From an uncultured Pelagibacteraceae bacterium (GTDB lineage Bacteria; Pseudomonadota; Alphaproteobacteria; Pelagibacterales; Pelagibacteraceae): 44,077 nucleotides of DNA. The translations under genes were made by a program, and so were the position numbers. Below, piece by piece: positions 1 to 8,217 of this stretch. The stretch spans positions 1 through 44,077 of the forward strand of contig CABYKN010000006.1 of NCBI GenBank assembly GCA_902519695.1, read 5' to 3'. How positions within the stretch are numbered: position 1 is the stretch's first letter; every line of letters starts with the position of its first letter. The notes under the pieces are model-generated. The model made no database searches. It worked only from the letters and a program-made list of their open reading frames with translations, and had not been told where the DNA came from.

Positions 1-569
1 CTGTCTTTAGAACAATCCCTATTGTCACCTAAGAAAAAAAAGTGATTTTCAGGAACAATGTATTTATCTGAATTAGAAAAAGTTATATCGGTTCTATATG
101 CAGCTAAATAACTTTTTCCATTTGGAAGTTTTTCTTCAAATATATTGACATCAATTTGGGATGATCCACAATATAACTTATCATTTTTGCTTTTAATTGT
201 TTTTAATACTTGATTAGAATTAATATATAAATCACCATCAATAAATTGTATTGTATCACCTGGTAAACCAATCAATCTTTTAATATAATCTGTACGATTA
301 TCAGCAGGTGTTTTAAAAACTATAACATCTCCTCTTTTAGGGTTTTTATTTAATATACGTCCTTTAAAAATAGGAGGACTAAAAGGAAATGAGTGTTTAC
401 TATATCCGTAAGAAAATTTTGTAACAAATAATCTGTCACCCACAAGTAAGTTAGTTTCCATTGATGATGATGGTATATAAAATGGCTGGATTAATATTGA
501 TCTTATAAATACTGCAATTATTAATGCATAAAATAATGTTTTAATATTATCAATTATAAAATTTTTCAT
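1..569 (-). CDS. lepB: Signal peptidase I, C-terminus cut off by window edge
   Basis: Membrane-anchored serine protease that removes signal peptides from exported proteins on the outer face of the inner membrane. I translated it by hand from the ATG at 569. One hydrophobic anchor lies at about residues 10-28. It is followed by the catalytic-serine box PSSSMETN (Ser36 just before Met37), the lysine box DYIKRLIGLPGD (Lys97) and the late conserved box GDNRDCSKDS. The Ser/Lys dyad is therefore intact; about 189 residues are visible and the remainder lies beyond position 1. The start overlaps the acpS stop by 4 nt (ATGA), so it is the last visible gene of the dapA-led operon. The single N-terminal anchor is the short type usual outside enterobacteria. 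Confidence 0.95.
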   Translation of the reverse strand, partial: MKNFIIDNIKTLFYALIIAVFIRSILIQPFYIPSSSMETNLLVGDRLFVTKFSYGYSKHSFPFSPPIFKGRILNKNPKRGDVIVFKTPADNRTDYIKRLIGLPGDTIQFIDGDLYINSNQVLKTIKSKNDKLYCGSSQIDVNIFEEKLPNGKSYLAAYRTDITFSNSDKYIVPENHFFFLGDNRDCSKD

Positions 570-952
570 TTTTTTCTATTCAAAATAACAAATGCAATTG
601 AGTGGTTTTTTTCATCTGAAAGTGAAAGATGTATATCGTAATTCTTTAAATTAAATTTTTTTTTTAATATATCTTGTATCTTCTGTGAAATTTTAATTTT
701 AGGTGATCCTTTCTTATTATTGTATATTTCAATATCATTAAAATTAATATTATCTCTAAAGCCTGTGCCTATTGATTTAACGAAAGCTTCTTTAGCAGCA
801 AATCTTTTTGCAAAGTAATTCGTTTTGTTTCTATATTTTTTTGATTGTTTAATTTCATTCAATGTAAAGAGTCTTTTTTTAAAACCTTTAATTTTTAGGG
901 ATTTTTCTATTCTTTTATTATCAATAATATCAACACCGTTACCAATTATCAT
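566..952 (-). CDS. acpS: Holo-[acyl-carrier-protein] synthase
   Basis: Transfers 4'-phosphopantetheine from CoA to the serine of acyl carrier protein, activating it for fatty acid synthesis in the cytoplasm. The 128-residue protein has the usual AcpS length. It shows the N-terminal GVDIID motif (Mg-binding Asp8) and the FAKRFAAKEAFVKS motif (Glu55 in KEA, family signature). The ATG at 952 overlaps the pdxJ stop by one base (TAATG), and the stop overlaps lepB by 4 nt. The pdxJ-acpS-lepB order is common in alphaproteobacteria. The protein is unusually rich in Lys, Asn and Ile, like its neighbours. Confidence 0.95.
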   Translation of the reverse strand: MIIGNGVDIIDNKRIEKSLKIKGFKKRLFTLNEIKQSKKYRNKTNYFAKRFAAKEAFVKSIGTGFRDNINFNDIEIYNNKKGSPKIKISQKIQDILKKKFNLKNYDIHLSLSDEKNHSIAFVILNRKK

Positions 953-1671
953 TAGTTTAATATTTTTCTAAAATTAGTGATTACTTTTTTCATGCCAAAC
1001 ATGATGGCCTCTCCAATTATAAAATGTCCAATATTAAATTCCTCTATAGATTTAATCTTTCTTAAAATTTTAGTTGATTTATAATCTAGGCCATGACCTG
1101 CATGAACTTCCATTCCTAGTTTTTTTGCTAACGTAGCACAATTTTTTATTTTTTTGAACTCGACAAAATAATTTTTGTTATTTTTAACTTTTAAAGCAAA
1201 TTTTCCAGTATGAAGTTCTACACATTTCGCATTTAATTCTTTTGATGCAAAAACATCTTTAATATTTGGATTGATGAAAAGACTTGTTCTAATTTTTTTT
1301 GAATTTAATTTACTAATTACTTTTCTAATTATTTTTTTATTTTTTGTGATATTTAAACCTCCTTCGGTGGTTATTTCGTTCCTTTTTTCAGGAACTATAC
1401 AAACAAAATTAGGTTTATATTTTAATGCAATTTTAAGCATTTCATTGTTAGCAGCCATTTCTAAATTTATTGGTACTCTTTTAATTTTTGAAAATATAGC
1501 TACGTCTTCATCTCGAATATGTCTACGATCTTCTCTTAAATGAATAGTAATAGAATTTGCGCCGAAATTCATAACTTGTCTTGCATATGAAATAGGATCA
1601 GGATGCCCCTCTCCTCTGGCGTTTCTTAATGTTGCAATATGGTCTACGTTAACACCTAGTCTAGATTTCAT
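952..1671 (-). CDS. pdxJ: Pyridoxine 5'-phosphate synthase
   Basis: Condenses 3-amino-2-oxopropyl phosphate with 1-deoxyxylulose 5-phosphate to give pyridoxine 5'-phosphate, the ring-closing step of DXP-dependent vitamin B6 synthesis. The 239 residues match the family length. Diagnostic stretches are LGVNVDHIATLRNARG near the N-terminus (the active-site His is in VDHIA), then ITIHLREDRRHI and VHAGHGLDYKS in the TIM barrel. The start overlaps the pyrE stop by 4 nt (ATGA), so translation is probably coupled. It sits in the conserved alphaproteobacterial pdxJ-acpS-lepB run. Confidence 0.97.
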   Translation of the reverse strand: MKSRLGVNVDHIATLRNARGEGHPDPISYARQVMNFGANSITIHLREDRRHIRDEDVAIFSKIKRVPINLEMAANNEMLKIALKYKPNFVCIVPEKRNEITTEGGLNITKNKKIIRKVISKLNSKKIRTSLFINPNIKDVFASKELNAKCVELHTGKFALKVKNNKNYFVEFKKIKNCATLAKKLGMEVHAGHGLDYKSTKILRKIKSIEEFNIGHFIIGEAIMFGMKKVITNFRKILN

Positions 1672-2258
1672 TTTAAATATCTACTTCCAGGTTTTGTAAT
1701 TGGAATTTTTTTTAACTCAATTGGTAAATCATTTTTTTTATAAGTTGGTATTTCTAATTTAATTTGCGAAACAATATTTTTATCTTTAATTTTTAAACTT
1801 GGTTTACTAGATCTATTAATCAAACAGGCATATCCAACTACTTTTGATTTAAATTTTTTTACAAGTCTGGCACATTCTAAACTTGACTTACCTGTAGTAA
1901 TTACGTCTTCTACAATCAAAACTTTAGAATTTTTTTTAATTGAAAAACCTCTTCTTAAAATAAATTTCCCATTAACTCTCTCACAAAATATTGTCTCCTT
2001 ATTTAATAAATTTCCAACAATATAACCTATTACAATACCTCCAATAGCTGGTGACAAAATTATATCAATTTTTTTGAATTTTTTTTTTATTTTAGTGCTT
2101 AAAGATTTACAAAATTCTTCTGATTTTTTTGGATAACTTAATAATTTAGCACACTGAACATACTGGGGTGAATGTAAACCTGAAGATAAAACAAAATGTC
2201 CCTCTAAAAGTGCCTTAGTTTTTCTTAAAACCGCTAAAGAATCTTTTAAAGAAAGCAT
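1668..2258 (-). CDS. pyrE: Orotate phosphoribosyltransferase
   Basis: Joins orotate to PRPP to make orotidine 5'-phosphate, the fifth step of de novo pyrimidine synthesis. It is 196 residues long. The PRPP-binding motif VLIVEDVITTGKSS is complete, and the N-terminal ALLEGHFVLSSGLHS block is typical of the family. The ATG at 2258 gives an unusually long 44-nt overlap with the end of rsh. No later ATG lies ahead of the conserved ALLEGHF block, so I accept the overlap. pyrB, another gene of the pathway, is far away at 19895. Confidence 0.95.
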   Translation of the reverse strand: MLSLKDSLAVLRKTKALLEGHFVLSSGLHSPQYVQCAKLLSYPKKSEEFCKSLSTKIKKKFKKIDIILSPAIGGIVIGYIVGNLLNKETIFCERVNGKFILRRGFSIKKNSKVLIVEDVITTGKSSLECARLVKKFKSKVVGYACLINRSSKPSLKIKDKNIVSQIKLEIPTYKKNDLPIELKKIPITKPGSRYLK

Positions 2259-3957
2259 ATTTTTTGTTTTTATGTCTAATTATTTTGAAGTTATATTCTT
2301 TCTGTTTTAGCTCACTAATAAGTTTTGTAAAGTTTTTCAAATCTTGAATAATTAGGTTGAACCTAAAATTAATGGTTCTTTTAGTCTTTTCTACCATTTC
2401 AACACTTGAAATGTTTACATTATTTGTTCCAATCATTGTTGTAACGTCACCTAATATTCCAGGTCTGTCAGGTAAAGACATCCAAAGTGTAGTGTTATAT
2501 TTTTTTTCAGTAGGCTTGCTGTCTTCTTTATATTGCCAGTATCTTCTTATAGCAGCTCTAGCTTTACCGGTTTTAGCACTTGTTATCCAATGCAAAGAAG
2601 GTGAATCTTTTTTTGATGTTAATATTTTAACTACATCTCCATTTCGCAATATTGATTGTAAAGGACTTTCCTTTCCGTTTATTTCACATCCAATCGCAGT
2701 ATCACCTACTTTAGTGTGCACAGCATAAGCAAAATCAATTGGACTTGCCTCTTTGGGTAATTTTATTACTGAGCCTTTTGGTGTAAAACAAAAAACATTT
2801 TCTTGAAACATTTGCAGTTTTGTAAATTCAAAATAATGTTCAGGATTTTCATTTTTATCAATAATTTCCACTAGATCTGCTAACCAATCATATTCCTTCC
2901 AAGTTAAAGAGTTAAACTTTTCTGACGATTTATATTTCCAATGAGAAGCTATACCTCTTTGCGCAAATTCATGCATTTGTTTTGTTCTTAATTGTATTTC
3001 AATAGGTCTTTTATTTGGTCCAATCACAGCTGTATGAAGAGATTTATAATTATTTATTTTCGGTGATGAAATATAATCTTTAAATCTACCAGGTATACAA
3101 TTCCATTTATTATGAATCACACCTAAAGTTTTGTAACAATTTTCAACGTTATCTAAAATTATTCTAAAACCAATAATATCTGTAATTTGCTCTAGAGAAG
3201 TCCTTTTTTTTTGTATTTTTCTCCAAATAGAAAAAGGAGTTTTTTCTCTAGAATAAATTTTAAAATCGATATCATTTTTATTTAATAGATTTTCAAATTC
3301 ACTAAGAACTGAATTATAATTAATTAAATTATTATCTTTTATTGTGTCTAATCTATCTTTGATCATTTTTCTTGCTTCAGGATTTAGAATATCAAAAGAA
3401 AGATCTTCAAGTTCATCTCTTATTCTATTCATTCCCATTCTATCAGCTAGAGGAGCATAAATTTCCATAGTTTCTTTAGCAATTCTTTTTCTTTTTTCCT
3501 CTTTATCAATAGCCTTCAGAGTTCGCATATTATGCAAACGATCTGCAAGTTTCACAAGAAGGACTCTGATATCTTTAGATGTTGCTAAGATGAGCTTTCT
3601 AAAATTTTCAGCTTTTGAATTAGAAATTGCCTGGTTTTCAAAAACTGAAATTTTTGTAACTCCATCAACTAAGTCAGCAACTTCTTTTCCAAATTGTTCT
3701 TCTATAGTTTTGTAAGTTGCATAAGTATCTTCTATTGTATCGTGAAGTAAACCAGTTGCTATTGTTGCACTATCCAACTTTAATTCGGTTAAAATATTTG
3801 CAACAGCAACAGGATGAATGACGTAGGGATCACCTGATTGTCGTTTTTGATCTTTATGAACTTTCACTGCAAAATCATATGCTTTACTTAGAGTTTCTGG
3901 GTTAAGAAACTTATTGTATGATTTAACCTTATTTATTAATTCGTCAGAATTTAACAT
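2215..3957 (-). CDS. rsh: RelA/SpoT homologue, (p)ppGpp synthetase/hydrolase, short form
   Basis: Bifunctional stringent-response enzyme that makes and degrades (p)ppGpp. Order of domains: HD hydrolase (His48; His72-Asp73 in LLHDTIEDT; KLADRLHNMRTL at about 136-147), synthetase (SREKTPFSIWRKIQKKR at 236-252, DIIGFRIIL at 260-268, NNYKSLHTAV at 302-311), TGS (about 388-450) and ACT (about 489-560). Both active-site regions look intact. At 580 residues it is about 120-160 shorter than typical alphaproteobacterial Rsh. The missing part lies between TGS and ACT, where the helical and conserved-cysteine (zinc-finger/RIS) domains normally sit: RAAIRRYWQY runs almost directly into the ACT domain. 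The start lies 20 nt after folK. rpoZ, often found just before rsh in alphaproteobacteria, is absent here. Confidence 0.95.
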   Translation of the reverse strand: MLNSDELINKVKSYNKFLNPETLSKAYDFAVKVHKDQKRQSGDPYVIHPVAVANILTELKLDSATIATGLLHDTIEDTYATYKTIEEQFGKEVADLVDGVTKISVFENQAISNSKAENFRKLILATSKDIRVLLVKLADRLHNMRTLKAIDKEEKRKRIAKETMEIYAPLADRMGMNRIRDELEDLSFDILNPEARKMIKDRLDTIKDNNLINYNSVLSEFENLLNKNDIDFKIYSREKTPFSIWRKIQKKRTSLEQITDIIGFRIILDNVENCYKTLGVIHNKWNCIPGRFKDYISSPKINNYKSLHTAVIGPNKRPIEIQLRTKQMHEFAQRGIASHWKYKSSEKFNSLTWKEYDWLADLVEIIDKNENPEHYFEFTKLQMFQENVFCFTPKGSVIKLPKEASPIDFAYAVHTKVGDTAIGCEINGKESPLQSILRNGDVVKILTSKKDSPSLHWITSAKTGKARAAIRRYWQYKEDSKPTEKKYNTTLWMSLPDRPGILGDVTTMIGTNNVNISSVEMVEKTKRTINFRFNLIIQDLKNFTKLISELKQKEYNFKIIRHKNKKYAFFKRFFSGFKKN

Positions 3958-3977
3958 AATTTTATTATATCACTTAT

Positions 3978-4505
3978 TTAGATAACTTTAATACTTCTTA
4001 AATTATTTTTTTTTAAAGAAGATAAGAGTTTTACTATATTTTTTTTTAATTTTGGGTGAGACCAATTTTTGCATATTTCAAACAGTGGCATAAGTACAAA
4101 GCTTCTATTGTGCATTCTTGGATGCGGAATCTCTAAATTGATCAATTTTTTATTTGATTTAGTTATCTTTCCATTAAAGTCTAATATATCAATATCACAA
4201 TTTCTTGGATGATTTTGAGGAGCTATTTTTCTACCTAATTTTTTTTCTATAGACTTAATTATTTTAAACAGCTCAAATTGATTTAATTTTGTTTTTATCA
4301 GTAATACAGCATTAATAAATTTTGGAAAACTAGGATCTGGCCATGAATCGGTCTCATAATAACTAGATGTTTTGATAATTTTAATATCATAAGTTTCCAA
4401 TAAATATTTAGATTTTTCTAAAAAATGTATTCTATTTCCTAAATTAGAACCTATTGATAGATATACATTTTTAACTTGAGCGTCTGAAATATCTCGCTTT
4501 TTCAC
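3978..4505 (-). CDS. folK: 2-amino-4-hydroxy-6-hydroxymethyldihydropteridine diphosphokinase
   Basis: Transfers pyrophosphate from ATP to 6-hydroxymethyl-7,8-dihydropterin in folate synthesis. Family motifs are [13 protein letters not shown] at the N-terminus, then [24 protein letters not shown] (Asp pair for Mg and the pterin-pocket signature) and [16 protein letters not shown]. The start is uncertain. The reading frame is open back to a TTG at 4565, but that would overlap smpB by 95 nt. The GTG at 4505 leaves a 35-nt overlap and about 11 residues before the conserved YLSIGSN, so I prefer it. No ATG precedes the conserved block in this frame. The folate product is relevant to the tetrahydrofolate-dependent sarcosine oxidase in the window. 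Confidence 0.9.
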   Translation of the reverse strand: MKKRDISDAQVKNVYLSIGSNLGNRIHFLEKSKYLLETYDIKIIKTSSYYETDSWPDPSFPKFINAVLLIKTKLNQFELFKIIKSIEKKLGRKIAPQNHPRNCDIDILDFNGKITKSNKKLINLEIPHPRMHNRSFVLMPLFEICKNWSHPKLKKNIVKLLSSLKKNNLRSIKVI

Positions 4506-4941
4506 GGTTCCAATCTTTAGTTTTTTTAGTTTGTCGCTTATCGTATTGTTTTTTGCCCTTTGCAACTGCTACTTCAACTTTAGCTTTACCTTTTTTAAAA
4601 TACATTTTAGTTGGAACTAAAGTTAGACCATCCTCGTTCATTTTACCTATTAGTTTGTTAATTTCCTTTTTGTTAAATAACAATTTTCTTTCTGAGTAAG
4701 GATTGTGATTTGAATAACTGGCCTGTTTGTATATAGGTATATGTGAATTAATTAAAAAAATTTCTCCTTCTTTTTCTACTGCGTATGACTCAGCAATGTT
4801 TACTTTTCCGTCTCTTACAGATTTTATTTCGGAACCTTTTAGTACAATTCCTGCTTCTAAGATTTCCTTAAAGAAAAAATTAAAAGATGCTTTTCGATTT
4901 ATTGTAATGATCTTGATGCCAGATGTAGATTTATCACTCAT
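4471..4941 (-). CDS. smpB: SsrA-binding protein SmpB
   Basis: Binds tmRNA and the decoding centre to rescue stalled ribosomes by trans-translation. The 156-residue protein shows the family blocks: [20 protein letters not shown] (OB-fold core), [28 protein letters not shown] and the basic C-terminal tail [12 protein letters not shown] that enters the mRNA channel. I place the start at the ATG at 4941, which overlaps the dapA stop by 8 nt; a TTG one codon upstream is less likely. Its 3' end overlaps folK. The tmRNA gene itself is not in this window. Confidence 0.96.
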   Translation of the reverse strand: MSDKSTSGIKIITINRKASFNFFFKEILEAGIVLKGSEIKSVRDGKVNIAESYAVEKEGEIFLINSHIPIYKQASYSNHNPYSERKLLFNKKEINKLIGKMNEDGLTLVPTKMYFKKGKAKVEVAVAKGKKQYDKRQTKKTKDWNREKARYFRRSS

Positions 4942-5821
4942 CAATAAGTTTTGCTACTTTCAATGCTTTCTCGACTTCCTTTTTTGTATTTTCAGTTATT
5001 TTTACCAAAGGTAATCTTACAGTATCATCGCATAGACCAAGTAATTTAGCAGCATACTTAACTGGTGAAGGATTGCTCTCTATAAATAAATTTTTATGCA
5101 ACGGTTGCAACATATCATCAAGTTGTTGAGCTTTTTTTAAATCATCCTCATTTGAAGATTTTGATAATTTTTGAAATTCAGAACATAATTTAGGAGCTAC
5201 ATTTGCTGTAACACTAATTGTTCCAACACCTCCTCGTTTATTAAATTCAAAAGCATTATCATCGTTTCCAGTAAGTTGAATGAAATCATTACCCATTTTT
5301 TCTTTTTGTTGATTAACACGATTTAGATCGCCAGTTGCATCTTTAACTCCAACTATATTTTTTAGTTCATATAATCTAGCCATTGTTTCAACACTCATAT
5401 CGATTACTGAACGGCTTGGAATATTATAAATTATAATTGGAATTCCACAGTTATCATTGATTGATTTATAATGTTGATATAATCCTTCTTGAGTGGGTTT
5501 ATTATAATATGGTGTAACAACTAAAGCACCATCCGCACCAGCTTTTTCAGCGTGTTTAGTTAATGATACGGCTTCTTCTGTAGAATTAGATCCTGTGCCA
5601 GCTATTATGGGAAGTTTACCAGTAGCTTCTTTTATACATAGTTCAATTGTTCTCTCATGTTCATCATGTGATAATGTTGGTGACTCACCTGTTGTTCCAA
5701 CTGGAACTAACCCATTTGTTCCATTTTCCAGATGATGATTTATTATTTTTATGTAACTTTCTTCGTCAAGCTTGTTGTCTTTAAACGGTGTAATTAGTGC
5801 TACATTTGATCCTTTAAACAT
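4934..5821 (-). CDS. dapA: 4-hydroxy-tetrahydrodipicolinate synthase
   Basis: Condenses pyruvate with aspartate semialdehyde, the first committed step towards diaminopimelate and lysine. The TIM-barrel protein has 295 residues. Expected active-site residues are present: the VGTTGE motif (Thr43/Thr44), Tyr132 in IIYNIPSR, Arg137 and the Schiff-base Lys160 in VGVKDATGD, each one position off the E. coli numbering. It is the first gene of the minus-strand operon and shares a 35-nt divergent spacer with slt, so the promoter must lie in or near 5822-5856. It belongs to the same wall-precursor theme as the neighbouring transglycosylase. Confidence 0.97.
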   Translation of the reverse strand: MFKGSNVALITPFKDNKLDEESYIKIINHHLENGTNGLVPVGTTGESPTLSHDEHERTIELCIKEATGKLPIIAGTGSNSTEEAVSLTKHAEKAGADGALVVTPYYNKPTQEGLYQHYKSINDNCGIPIIIYNIPSRSVIDMSVETMARLYELKNIVGVKDATGDLNRVNQQKEKMGNDFIQLTGNDDNAFEFNKRGGVGTISVTANVAPKLCSEFQKLSKSSNEDDLKKAQQLDDMLQPLHKNLFIESNPSPVKYAAKLLGLCDDTVRLPLVKITENTKKEVEKALKVAKLIDE

Positions 5822-5856
5822 AATTATTTATAACATAAGTTGTTTGATTTAATAAA

Positions 5857-8058
5857 ATGTATTTAAAATTATTATCAACAATTATCCTTTTTTTCTTATC
5901 GTTTCAATCTGCTTTTTCAAATGAAACTATACTTCCTATTAAAAAACCAGATTTAAATGAAAAAAATACAACAAAAAAAATAGCTGAAATCATTCCTCTA
6001 CCAAAACCATCTGAAAAAGAAGATGAAATTCAAAAGGAAATAAAAATTACTACAACGGAGATATTTAAGAAAATTGATGGTGTAATAATTCCAAAAAATA
6101 AGCCTCTAATAGTTAAAGAAAAATTAAGAAAGATAAAAAAACAAAAATTTTATAGCGACAGAGATTTGAGATATGCAAAACAAGCTATTTCATTTATGGA
6201 GAAAAGTAATTGGAAGGATGCAAAAAAAGCCGCAAGCAAAGCAAGAGCAAAATCTATTTATGATTTTATTCAATGGAGACATCTACTTACAACTGGTAAC
6301 AGGGCTACTTTTACAGAATATAAACAGTTTATCGAAAGAGTAAAAGATTATCCAAGGATAGATAGAGTTCGTTACTTAGGAGAGCATAAAATAAATTCTA
6401 AAAATCATACTAAAAATGAAATTATACAATGGTTCGATAAACACCCTCCTTTAAGTGGATTTGGAAAAATGATGCTAGGCGATGCTTTGTTATCAAAAAA
6501 TAAAGAGACAGCTATAAATTTGATAAAAGAAGGATTTATTACAGCTGATTTAAGTAAAAATGATCTTATTTTTTTTAGAAAGAAATTTAAAAAATATTTG
6601 AACAGTAATGATTATATTAAAAGAGCTGATTATTTAGCTTGGGAGAATAAATATTGGGACCTTAAAAGAATGTTAAGATATCTACCTAAAGATTATCAAC
6701 TTTTATATACAGCAAGGCAACTGTTAATGAGCAGATCTTATGGTGTTGATAGCGCTATATCGAATGTACCTGCAAGTTTAAAAAAGGATGCAGGTTTAAA
6801 TTATGATAGACTCAAATGGAGAAGAAAAAGAGGAAGAGTTGATAGTTCTTTAGAAATTTTATTAAGTATCAAAAATAATAAAGACTATATGGTTCGCCCA
6901 GATAAATGGTGGGTTGAAAGATCAATAATTGCGAGATCACTTATTTATAAAAAAAGATATGAGCAAGCTTATAAAATTACAAGTAAACATGGTCTATCAG
7001 AGGGTGCCGAATTAGCTGAAGCTGAATGGATGAGTGGATGGATTGCTTTAAGTTTCTTAAAAGACCCAATTTTAGCAAAAAGTCATTTTACTAAATTTTA
7101 TAATAATGTTGGATATCCAATTAGTTTATCAAGAGGTGCTTATTGGCTTGGAAAAGCGAATTTGGCACTAAATAATAAGCAAGAGGCAGATAAGTGGTTT
7201 AAAGAAGGTTCAAAATATCTAACAACCTATTATGGTCAATTATCTCATATGAAAATATATCCAAATAAAACTTTTGAACTTAAAGAAAGTACTCAAGTTG
7301 ATAAAAATTATGCTGAAAGTTTTTACAAAAATAAATTAGTGGCAATAGTACATTTATTAGATGAAGTAAAAAAAGATAAATATACGAAACATATTTTAAG
7401 ATTTCTAGCAAATGACAATGTTTCAGCAGGGAGTGAGGTATTAGCAGCAAAACTAGCAACTGACATCTCTAGATTTGATTTTGCTATTCAGGTTTCTAAA
7501 ATAGCATCTTATCAAAAAAGGTTTCATAACAAATATAATTATCCAGTAATAAGCACTCCGAATAAAGTTGGATCAAGAAAAATCCCAGAACAAGCTTTAA
7601 TATTATCTATTATAAGACAAGAAAGTGAGTTTGATATATCTGCAAGAAGTAGAGTTGGAGCACAAGGCTTAATGCAGTTGATGCCTTATACTGCAAAAAC
7701 AGTTGCTAAGCAGGCAAAAGTTTCTTATTCAAAATCTCGTTTAACAACAAGTCCTGAGTATAATATAAATTTAGGATCTTTTTATATCGCAGGTTTAATT
7801 CTTGATTATGATGGGTCCTACCCTTTCGCTGTAGCAGCATATAATGCAGGACCAAAAAGAGTGAAGTATTGGAAAAAAATAAATAAAGATCCTCAAAAGA
7901 AACAAATCGATTATGTTGATTGGGTAGAACTTATTAAGTTTAAAGAGACCAGAAACTATGTTCAGAGGGTTATGGAGAATTACAATGTTTATAGATACAT
8001 TTTGTCTCAAAAACCAATATTTTTAAAAGATTTTTTTAGAAATAATCCGCTCTATTAG
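5857..8058 (+). CDS. slt: Soluble lytic murein transglycosylase (Slt family)
   Basis: Periplasmic enzyme that cleaves the MurNAc-GlcNAc bond of peptidoglycan with formation of 1,6-anhydroMurNAc. The 733-residue protein starts with a signal peptide (hydrophobic core at about residues 4-20, likely cleavage after SAFS). A Pro/Lys-rich linker follows, then a long alpha-helical superhelix region (about 100-560) resembling the Slt70 U/L domains. The C-terminal SLT domain has the motif SIIRQESEFD (catalytic Glu589), GLMQLMPYTA and YPFAVAAYNAGPKRVKYW. The first ATG after the divergent spacer precedes the signal peptide directly. The stop codon ends one base before the CCA end of the convergent tRNA gene. 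Confidence 0.95.
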   Translation: MYLKLLSTIILFFLSFQSAFSNETILPIKKPDLNEKNTTKKIAEIIPLPKPSEKEDEIQKEIKITTTEIFKKIDGVIIPKNKPLIVKEKLRKIKKQKFYSDRDLRYAKQAISFMEKSNWKDAKKAASKARAKSIYDFIQWRHLLTTGNRATFTEYKQFIERVKDYPRIDRVRYLGEHKINSKNHTKNEIIQWFDKHPPLSGFGKMMLGDALLSKNKETAINLIKEGFITADLSKNDLIFFRKKFKKYLNSNDYIKRADYLAWENKYWDLKRMLRYLPKDYQLLYTARQLLMSRSYGVDSAISNVPASLKKDAGLNYDRLKWRRKRGRVDSSLEILLSIKNNKDYMVRPDKWWVERSIIARSLIYKKRYEQAYKITSKHGLSEGAELAEAEWMSGWIALSFLKDPILAKSHFTKFYNNVGYPISLSRGAYWLGKANLALNNKQEADKWFKEGSKYLTTYYGQLSHMKIYPNKTFELKESTQVDKNYAESFYKNKLVAIVHLLDEVKKDKYTKHILRFLANDNVSAGSEVLAAKLATDISRFDFAIQVSKIASYQKRFHNKYNYPVISTPNKVGSRKIPEQALILSIIRQESEFDISARSRVGAQGLMQLMPYTAKTVAKQAKVSYSKSRLTTSPEYNINLGSFYIAGLILDYDGSYPFAVAAYNAGPKRVKYWKKINKDPQKKQIDYVDWVELIKFKETRNYVQRVMENYNVYRYILSQKPIFLKDFFRNNPLY

Positions 8059-8153
8059 TGGCGGAAGGAGAGGGATTCGAACCCTCGGTACACCTTTTCA
8101 AGCGTACGGCGGTTTAGCAAACCGCTGGTTTAAACCAGCTCACCCATCCTTCC
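8059..8153 (-). tRNA. tRNA-Ser (GCU anticodon)
   Basis: Reverse complement begins GGAAGGATGGGTGAG and ends CTCCTTCCGCCA. The acceptor stem GGAAGGA pairs with TCCTTCC; the discriminator base is G and the CCA is encoded. The anticodon stem GGTTT/AAACC encloses anticodon GCT, reading AGC/AGU serine codons. A long variable arm (CCGTACGCTTGAAAAGGTGTACCG region) marks it as class II tRNA-Ser. The T arm is GAGGGTTCGAATCCCTC. It converges on slt with one base between, so slt transcripts probably run into the antisense of this tRNA. Confidence 0.96.
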
Positions 8154-8168
8154 ACGATAATATGTGTA

Positions 8169-8203
8169 ACTTGAAATCATTGAATATTCAATCATATTCA
8201 AGT
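8169..8203 (+). promoter_or_regulatory. Nested inverted repeat upstream of soxB
   Basis: The 64-nt spacer between tRNA-Ser and soxB contains a nested palindrome. An outer pair ACTTGAA (8169-8175) and TTCAAGT (8197-8203) surrounds a perfect 14-nt inner palindrome, ATTGAATATTCAAT (8179-8192), with spacers of 3 and 4 nt. It is AT-rich, ends 14 nt before the soxB ATG, and could be an operator for a dimeric regulator or an RNA hairpin in the leader. No T-tract follows, so it does not look like a terminator for the plus strand. The symmetry is seen; its function is inferred. Confidence 0.5.
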
Positions 8204-8217
8204 AATTTCTCCAAAAT

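Noticed and set aside
1271-1543. Hydrophobic plus-strand open frame opposite pdxJ
   Set aside because: Apparent membrane segments come from reading Lys-rich codons backwards; pdxJ is clearly the real gene.
4506-4565. TTG start giving folK a 20-residue longer N-terminus
   Set aside because: It would overlap smpB by 95 nt with no conserved residues in the extension; the GTG at 4505 is simpler.
8154-8217. Riboswitch (for example glycine-type) before soxB
   Set aside because: The 64-nt spacer is too short for a glycine aptamer and lacks its G-rich conserved core; only the nested palindrome is seen.
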